Shown piece by piece: positions 7,705 to 11,297 of a stretch of 11,297 nt of DNA. Every line of letters starts with the position of its first letter. Within the stretch, counting starts at the first letter, position 1. Made by a program: the position numbers and the translations under genes. The stretch is from JBBRFH01 sp038224615 (GTDB taxonomy: Bacteria; Planctomycetota; Phycisphaerae; Tepidisphaerales; Tepidisphaeraceae), in the NCBI GenBank assembly GCA_038224615.1, contig JBBRFH010000103.1, forward strand, positions 1-11,297, in the 5' to 3' direction. The notes under the pieces are model-generated. The model saw only the letters and a program-made list of their open reading frames with translations, had not been told where the DNA came from and did no database searches.

Positions 7705-7800
7705 CCAATGACAAATGACCAATGACCAATGAGGCTGCCATCGCACTCGACGGTATGCGGTCTGCATTGGTCATTGGTCATTCGACATTGGTCATTCACC
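7705..7800. repeat. mirrored heptad-repeat element directly upstream of galE
   Basis: Four heptads run from 7705 to 7732 (CCAATGA, CAAATGA, CCAATGA, CCAATGA). After a unique centre of about 33 bp come five opposite heptads from 7766 to 7800 (ATTGGTC, ATTGGTC, ATTCGAC, ATTGGTC, ATTCACC). The inverted arms 7705-7731 and 7765-7791 match at 25 of 27 positions, with a perfect inner 18. The last heptad abuts the galE Shine-Dalgarno (GAAGG at 7801-7805). The element fills nearly all of the 112-bp gap after the kinase-like gene, so a hairpin in a read-through transcript could affect galE expression. Confidence 0.8.
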
Positions 7801-7810
7801 GAAGGTACAC

Positions 7811-8806
7811 ATGAACGTCCTCGTCGCCGGCGGCGCCGGTTATATCGGGTCTCATACGGTCCGGCAGCTCATCGCCGCCGGGCATAAGCCGGTGATCTAC
7901 GACAACCTCCAGCGCGGGCATAAGGATGTCGTCGATATCCTGGAGGTGCCGGCGGTTTTCGCCGACCTCGACGACAAGGCGGCGCTGGCCAAGGCGCTGC
8001 GCGAGCACAAGATCGACGTCGTCATGCACTTCGCCGCCTACGCGTACGTCGGCGAATCGGTGCATGAGCCGCTCATGTACTATCACAACAACGTCAGCAC
8101 CACGATCAACGTCCTGGAGACGATGCTCGAGTGCGGCGTCAAGAAGTTCGTCTTCTCCAGCACCTGCGCCACCTACGGCGATCCGGACGTTGTGCCGATC
8201 ACTGAAGACGAATCAAAGAAGCCCGTCAGCCCCTACGGCCGCAGCAAGTGGATGGTCGAGCAGATCCTCATGGACCTGGCGGCGGCGCGCAAGGACTTCA
8301 AGTTCGCCGCCCTTCGTTATTTCAACGCCTCCGGCTGCGCCCTCGATGGCTCGATCGGCGAAGATCACGAACCGGAAACGCACCTCATCCCGGTGGTATT
8401 ACAGACGATCCTGGGTGTGAAGGACAAGATCACCGTCTTCGGCACCGATTACCCCACGCCCGACGGTACGAACGTCCGCGACTACATCCACGTCGAAGAC
8501 CTGGCCGACGCGCACATCAAGGCGATGGGCAAGCTCGACGAGGTGCAGACCATCCAATGCAACCTGGGCACCGGGAACGGATTCAGCGTCAAGCAGATCA
8601 TCGCCGCCGTTGAAAAGGTGACGGGCAAGAAAGTGCCCGTCGAGTACGGCCCGCGCCGCGCCGGCGACGCGATCGCGCTTTGGGCGAATCCGCAGAAGGC
8701 CAACGACCTGCTCGGCTGGGAGGCCAAGCACAAGGATCCGGAGTCGATCATCCGGTCGGCCTGGAACTGGTTCCAGAAGCACCCGCGCGGTTATGCAAAG
8801 CCGTAG
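7811..8806 (+). CDS. galE: UDP-glucose 4-epimerase
   Basis: GalE interconverts UDP-glucose and UDP-galactose using tightly bound NAD, supplying galactosyl units for polysaccharide and lipopolysaccharide or running the Leloir pathway. The 331-residue protein is an extended short-chain dehydrogenase: GGAGYIG (7-13) binds NAD, DNLQRGH (31-37) is the typical adenosine-side loop, HFAAYAYVGESVHEP (73-87) and FSSTCATYGDP (115-125) are GalE blocks, and the catalytic Tyr142 and Lys146 sit in SPYGRSK. Later blocks LRYFNASG, DGTNVRDYIHVEDLA and CNLGTGNGFSV are all typical of GalE. GAAGG lies 5 bases before the ATG, one of the few good Shine-Dalgarno sites here. No galK or galT is nearby, which argues for a biosynthetic role. 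Substrate may extend to UDP-GlcNAc. Confidence 0.93.
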   Translation: MNVLVAGGAGYIGSHTVRQLIAAGHKPVIYDNLQRGHKDVVDILEVPAVFADLDDKAALAKALREHKIDVVMHFAAYAYVGESVHEPLMYYHNNVSTTINVLETMLECGVKKFVFSSTCATYGDPDVVPITEDESKKPVSPYGRSKWMVEQILMDLAAARKDFKFAALRYFNASGCALDGSIGEDHEPETHLIPVVLQTILGVKDKITVFGTDYPTPDGTNVRDYIHVEDLADAHIKAMGKLDEVQTIQCNLGTGNGFSVKQIIAAVEKVTGKKVPVEYGPRRAGDAIALWANPQKANDLLGWEAKHKDPESIIRSAWNWFQKHPRGYAKP

Positions 8807-8856
8807 GTGCCGGAGGCGCAACGAGAAGAGATCAAGTTGCGGAGGCCAACAAAAAA

Positions 8857-8885
8857 GGCGAGGCGATCCCGACGATCGCCTCACC
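8857..8885. terminator. hairpin downstream of galE with a T-run on the minus strand
   Basis: GAGGCGATC (8860-8868) and GATCGCCTC (8874-8882) form a perfect 9-bp stem with a CCGAC loop, extendable by two more pairs past one mismatch. On the plus strand the 3' side is only TATTTC, a weak tail for galE. On the minus strand the stem is followed by six Ts (complement of 8851-8856), so as an intrinsic terminator it points leftward. It may work in both directions. The rest of the 219-bp galE-isocitrate dehydrogenase gap is more AT-rich from about 8930 and should hold the promoter of the downstream gene, but no box is convincing. Confidence 0.45.
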
Positions 8886-9025
8886 TATTTCAAGTCATGC
8901 GATGAGAGAGGCTGACCCTATCCCTCGCGTGACATATAAGTTATCGGCAAACGCATCGCTAAATCAATACTTACGGGTTTCCCCTAATCAGGTGGGATCC
9001 GTCATTTGGAAGATGGAGAATAGAA

Positions 9026-10039
9026 ATGCCCCGTCAGACAGTGGTACTCATCCCCGGCGACGGCATCGGTCCTGAGGTGACGTCGGCAGCGCGGCGCGTG
9101 CTCGACGCCGCCGGCTTCAACGCCGACTGGCTCGTTGTCCCCGCAGGCGCCACCGCCATCGAGCAAGGACACGATAATGTGCTGCCCCAAATTACGCTTG
9201 ATGCCATTCGCCAGCATAAGGTTGCGCTCAAAGGCCCGGTGACCACACCCGTCGGAAAGGGCTTCAAGAGCGTCAACGTCCAACTGCGCCAACAGCTCAA
9301 GCTCTATGCGGCGATTCGACCGGTACGATCGCTGACGGGCGTCAAGACGCGCTACGAGGGCGTCGACATGGTCATCGTCCGCGAGAACACCGAGGGCCTC
9401 TATTCCGGCATCGAAAACGAAATCGTCCCCGGCGTCGTGACCAGCCTGAAAGTCGCCAGCGAGCCCGCCTGCACGCGCATTGCCCGCTACGCATTTGACT
9501 ATGCGATGAAACGCCACAGGCGAAAAGTCACGGTCTTCCACAAGGCCAACATCATGAAGCTCAGCGACGGGCTGTTCCTCGACTGCTCGCGACGCGTGCA
9601 TCGCGATGAGTTTCCGGACGTCGAGTACGACGAAGTAATCATCGACGCCGGCTGCATGAAACTCGTGCAGGACCCCACCAAACTCGACGTGCTGTTGATG
9701 GAGAACCTCTACGGCGACCTCATCAGCGACCTCTGTGCGGGCCTGGTCGGCGGCCTGGGCGTGGTTCCCGGCAGCAATATCGGCACCGATTACTCAATCT
9801 TTGAAGCCGTCCACGGCTCCGCCCCCGACATCGCCGGCAAAGGCGTCGCCAACCCGCTGGCGATTATCATGAGCGCGGTGATGATGCTGAACCACCTCGG
9901 GTTTGAGACGATCGCCGAGAAGATCAAGACGGCGTACAACACGGTTCTCGCAGAACAAAAGCCCCAGACGCTGACGCGCGACTTAGGCGGAACCGCGGGC
10001 ACCGACGGATTCGCCGACGCACTTATCGCCAAGCTGTAG
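9026..10039 (+). CDS. icd: isocitrate dehydrogenase, probably NAD-dependent
   Basis: This decarboxylating dehydrogenase converts isocitrate to 2-oxoglutarate in the TCA cycle. The 337 residues match the short bacterial/mitochondrial IDH3-like form. Seen are IPGDGIGPEV (9-18), KGPVTTPVGKGFKS (69-82), the substrate loop SVNVQLR (Ser82, Asn84, Arg88), AIRPVRS (96-102), VRENTEGLYSGIE (118-130; Arg119 and Tyr126), FHKANIMKLSDG (171-182; Lys173), the metal aspartates Asp207, Asp231 and Asp235, and HGSAPDIAGKGVANP (263-277). RENTEGLYSG favours isocitrate over isopropylmalate dehydrogenase, and the Asp in SAPDIAGK fits NAD rather than NADP. Homoisocitrate dehydrogenase is a lesser alternative. The start is supported by GGAG at 9015-9018, 7 bases before the ATG. 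It is convergent with the next gene, only 30 bp apart. Confidence 0.88.
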   Translation: MPRQTVVLIPGDGIGPEVTSAARRVLDAAGFNADWLVVPAGATAIEQGHDNVLPQITLDAIRQHKVALKGPVTTPVGKGFKSVNVQLRQQLKLYAAIRPVRSLTGVKTRYEGVDMVIVRENTEGLYSGIENEIVPGVVTSLKVASEPACTRIARYAFDYAMKRHRRKVTVFHKANIMKLSDGLFLDCSRRVHRDEFPDVEYDEVIIDAGCMKLVQDPTKLDVLLMENLYGDLISDLCAGLVGGLGVVPGSNIGTDYSIFEAVHGSAPDIAGKGVANPLAIIMSAVMMLNHLGFETIAEKIKTAYNTVLAEQKPQTLTRDLGGTAGTDGFADALIAKL

Positions 10040-10069
10040 CAGCCTGAAGCGTTTTTAGAATTCCGGACT

Positions 10070-10978
10070 TCATTCCGCTGCGGGCGCGGTGTCTTCGATA
10101 TCACCGGCGGCCTTGCTGTCGTCGAAGTCCATGAGGAAGTGAACCTTGGCGAACTGCTCCGGGGGGAGCATCTTTTTGAGGATGCCCTTGCTGCGGCGGA
10201 TGCCGGTGCGACGTGAGACGTGCAGGACGATGACGTGCTCGTTCTCGCTCCTGGCGACGACCTTCACAAAATCCTCGACGTGCAGGTGCTTGCCGGCCTT
10301 GGCCTTGGTTCGATGGGTGGGGTCGAAGAACGTGCATTCGCAGAGCAGAACCTGGGCCTTCATCACGTCGGGGTGATCGAAGACCTCGCCCAAGCTGGTG
10401 TCGCCGAGGTAGGCGACGAGCGGCACTTCTAGCCGGTACTGGATGTCGACGCCCTGCCGGCGCAGCTCCGCGAGTTGCTCGCCGGAGAGCGTGAGGTATT
10501 CGGGACGAAGTTTCTCGCGCACGTTAATGAGCACATACCCGAGCGACGGCGCACCGTGGTGGGTTGCGACGGGACGGATGACGAAATCGCGCCGGACTTC
10601 GTAATCTTCGCCGGCGGTCATGGGAACGATCTTGTAGGGGGTCTGCTGCCGCTCGACTTCCTGCCAAGAGCGCAGCAGATTGTCGATCGCCCGCTCGAGG
10701 TGTCGCGGGACGAAGAGCGTGCCCGGCTTCATCCCCTGGAAGTGGCGCTGCGAGAGGTAATACGCAAGCCCCGCCACGTGATCCATGTGCCCGTGCGAGA
10801 TGAGCATCATGTCGCTGGTGAGCGCGAACTGCGGGCAGCGGCCGGGGTCGAAGCAGACGTTCATTTCAGGGATTTGGATGACGGTCTCTTCGCCGCCCAC
10901 GCTGTAGCCGATGAGGCTGAACTGCGGGAATTTCAGCTTCGCGAACTTCTGAACCAGGAATGATTTCTCGAGCGTCAC
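10070..10978 (-). CDS. tRNase Z-like metallo-beta-lactamase-fold hydrolase
   Basis: The 302-residue protein has the metallo-beta-lactamase zinc motif SHGHMDH (His62, His64, Asp66, His67), then ATHHGAPSLGYVL (His140/141, with the tRNase Z-style SLGY), the metal Asp193 in LGDTS, KHLHVEDF (231-238), and a final His253 in VLHVSRR. The order and spacing match tRNase Z (3' processing of tRNA precursors) more than RNase J or glyoxalase II. In detail (SVGGEETVIQIP, FDPGRCPQFALTSD, LTLSGEQLAELRRQGV) it resembles, from memory, the short plant tRNase Z TRZ1 more than bacterial RnzA. The activity itself is inferred. The frame opens at ATG 11068, but that would lie inside the upstream histidine kinase gene, so I chose the GTG at 10978, 47 bases after its stop. 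Confidence 0.75.
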   Translation of the reverse strand: MTLEKSFLVQKFAKLKFPQFSLIGYSVGGEETVIQIPEMNVCFDPGRCPQFALTSDMMLISHGHMDHVAGLAYYLSQRHFQGMKPGTLFVPRHLERAIDNLLRSWQEVERQQTPYKIVPMTAGEDYEVRRDFVIRPVATHHGAPSLGYVLINVREKLRPEYLTLSGEQLAELRRQGVDIQYRLEVPLVAYLGDTSLGEVFDHPDVMKAQVLLCECTFFDPTHRTKAKAGKHLHVEDFVKVVARSENEHVIVLHVSRRTGIRRSKGILKKMLPPEQFAKVHFLMDFDDSKAAGDIEDTAPAAE

Positions 10979-11025
10979 GACCGCAGAATATCGCGATCGC
11001 GAGCCGTGCGGCAAATCTGCGCGAC

Positions 11026-11297
11026 CTACGGCGTGGTCGGCTCGGGCGACGTTCGCTTCTTCATGCACGGCTTCGGCGCGGCCACGGGAGCGATAAATGG
11101 AAGGTGGACTGTGAAACGCGTCCCGTTGCCCACCTCGCTCTCGAGGTCGATCCGGCCGCCGTGCTCGGTGATGATGCCGTAGCTGATGCTCAGGCCCAGG
11201 CCGGTGCCTTCGCCGACGGGCTTGGTGGTGAAGAAGGGGTCAAAGATGCGCTCACGGATCTCGGCGGGGATGCCGCTGCCTTGATCGGCGACCTCGA
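11026..11297 (-). CDS. sensor histidine kinase, C-terminal fragment (N-terminus outside window)
   Basis: The visible 89 residues are the end of a HATPase_c ATP-binding domain: VADQGSGIP (G1 box), FDPFFTTKPVGEG (F box), GTGLGLSISYGIITEHGG (G2 box and following helix) and GNGTRFTVHLPF (last strand). These bind ATP for autophosphorylation of the His in the upstream DHp domain. The sensing part, DHp domain and N box lie to the right of the window. A 16-residue Pro/Lys/Thr tail (APKPCMKKRTSPEPTTP) follows the domain up to a TAG at 11028-11026. The GTGLGLS form is typical of classical (HPK4-like) kinases. The tRNase Z-like gene follows 47 bases downstream and may be co-transcribed; no response regulator is visible. 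Confidence 0.88.
   Translation of the reverse strand, partial: EVADQGSGIPAEIRERIFDPFFTTKPVGEGTGLGLSISYGIITEHGGRIDLESEVGNGTRFTVHLPFIAPVAAPKPCMKKRTSPEPTTP

Noticed and set aside
6763..7767. 334-codon minus-strand frame
   Set aside because: It is antisense to the kinase-like gene, and both ends are translated repeats. The plus-strand frame contains ordered kinase motifs.
9026..10039. 3-isopropylmalate dehydrogenase (leuB)
   Set aside because: The RENTEGLYSG block and the SVNVQLR substrate loop fit isocitrate dehydrogenases; LeuB typically has a RELTGG-type block, and no other leucine gene is near.
10979..11068. ATG-started N-terminal extension of the tRNase Z-like protein
   Set aside because: It would overlap the 3' end of the histidine kinase gene and adds about 30 residues without structure before the first beta strand; the GTG at 10978 fits better.

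Overview
This 11.3 kb window is ordinary chromosomal DNA from a GC-rich bacterium. The gene content (an outer-membrane DUF1207-type protein, a ThuA-domain protein beside a sugar isomerase/epimerase, scarce Shine-Dalgarno sites) and the repeat-filled gaps point to Planctomycetota, perhaps class Phycisphaerae. That placement is inference; no rRNA or other marker gene is present. I see no transposase, phage gene, CRISPR array, tRNA or rRNA.

Layout, left to right. The 3' end of a TPR protein gene (+) is followed by a block of minus-strand genes: a DUF1207-like beta-barrel protein with a BON-like N-terminal region, class II fumarase (fumC), a PlsC-type acyltransferase overlapping cytidylate kinase (cmk) by four bases, a sugar phosphate isomerase/epimerase-like TIM-barrel protein, and a ThuA-domain protein. 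From 6.9 kb three genes run on the plus strand: a protein-kinase-fold protein, UDP-glucose 4-epimerase (galE), and an NAD-type isocitrate dehydrogenase. The right end returns to the minus strand with a tRNase Z-like metallo-beta-lactamase protein resembling the short plant enzyme, preceded by the C-terminal ATP-binding end of a sensor histidine kinase that runs off the window.

Functionally, fumarase and isocitrate dehydrogenase serve the TCA cycle. cmk-plsC is a translationally coupled housekeeping pair for nucleotide and phospholipid synthesis. thuA plus the isomerase looks like a small carbohydrate-utilisation operon. galE with the kinase-like gene may serve cell-surface polysaccharide.

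The most striking feature is the spaces between genes. Nearly every gap of about 90 bp or more holds a different inverted-repeat or short-word repeat element. Several share one architecture: an array of a 7-bp word, a unique centre of about 25-50 bp, then the same word array in the opposite orientation. Examples are CACGAAT x3 / ATTCGTG x3 with mirrored 10/9-bp spacing at 5026-5126, and CAATGAC-type heptads at 5962-6048 and 7705-7800. Others are a 28-bp inverted repeat at 487-594 preceded by three 22-bp direct repeats, a double palindrome at 3536-3605, a GC-rich stem at 1933-2006, and an octamer array beside G-tracts at 6752-6821. These are the best candidates for something not well described.
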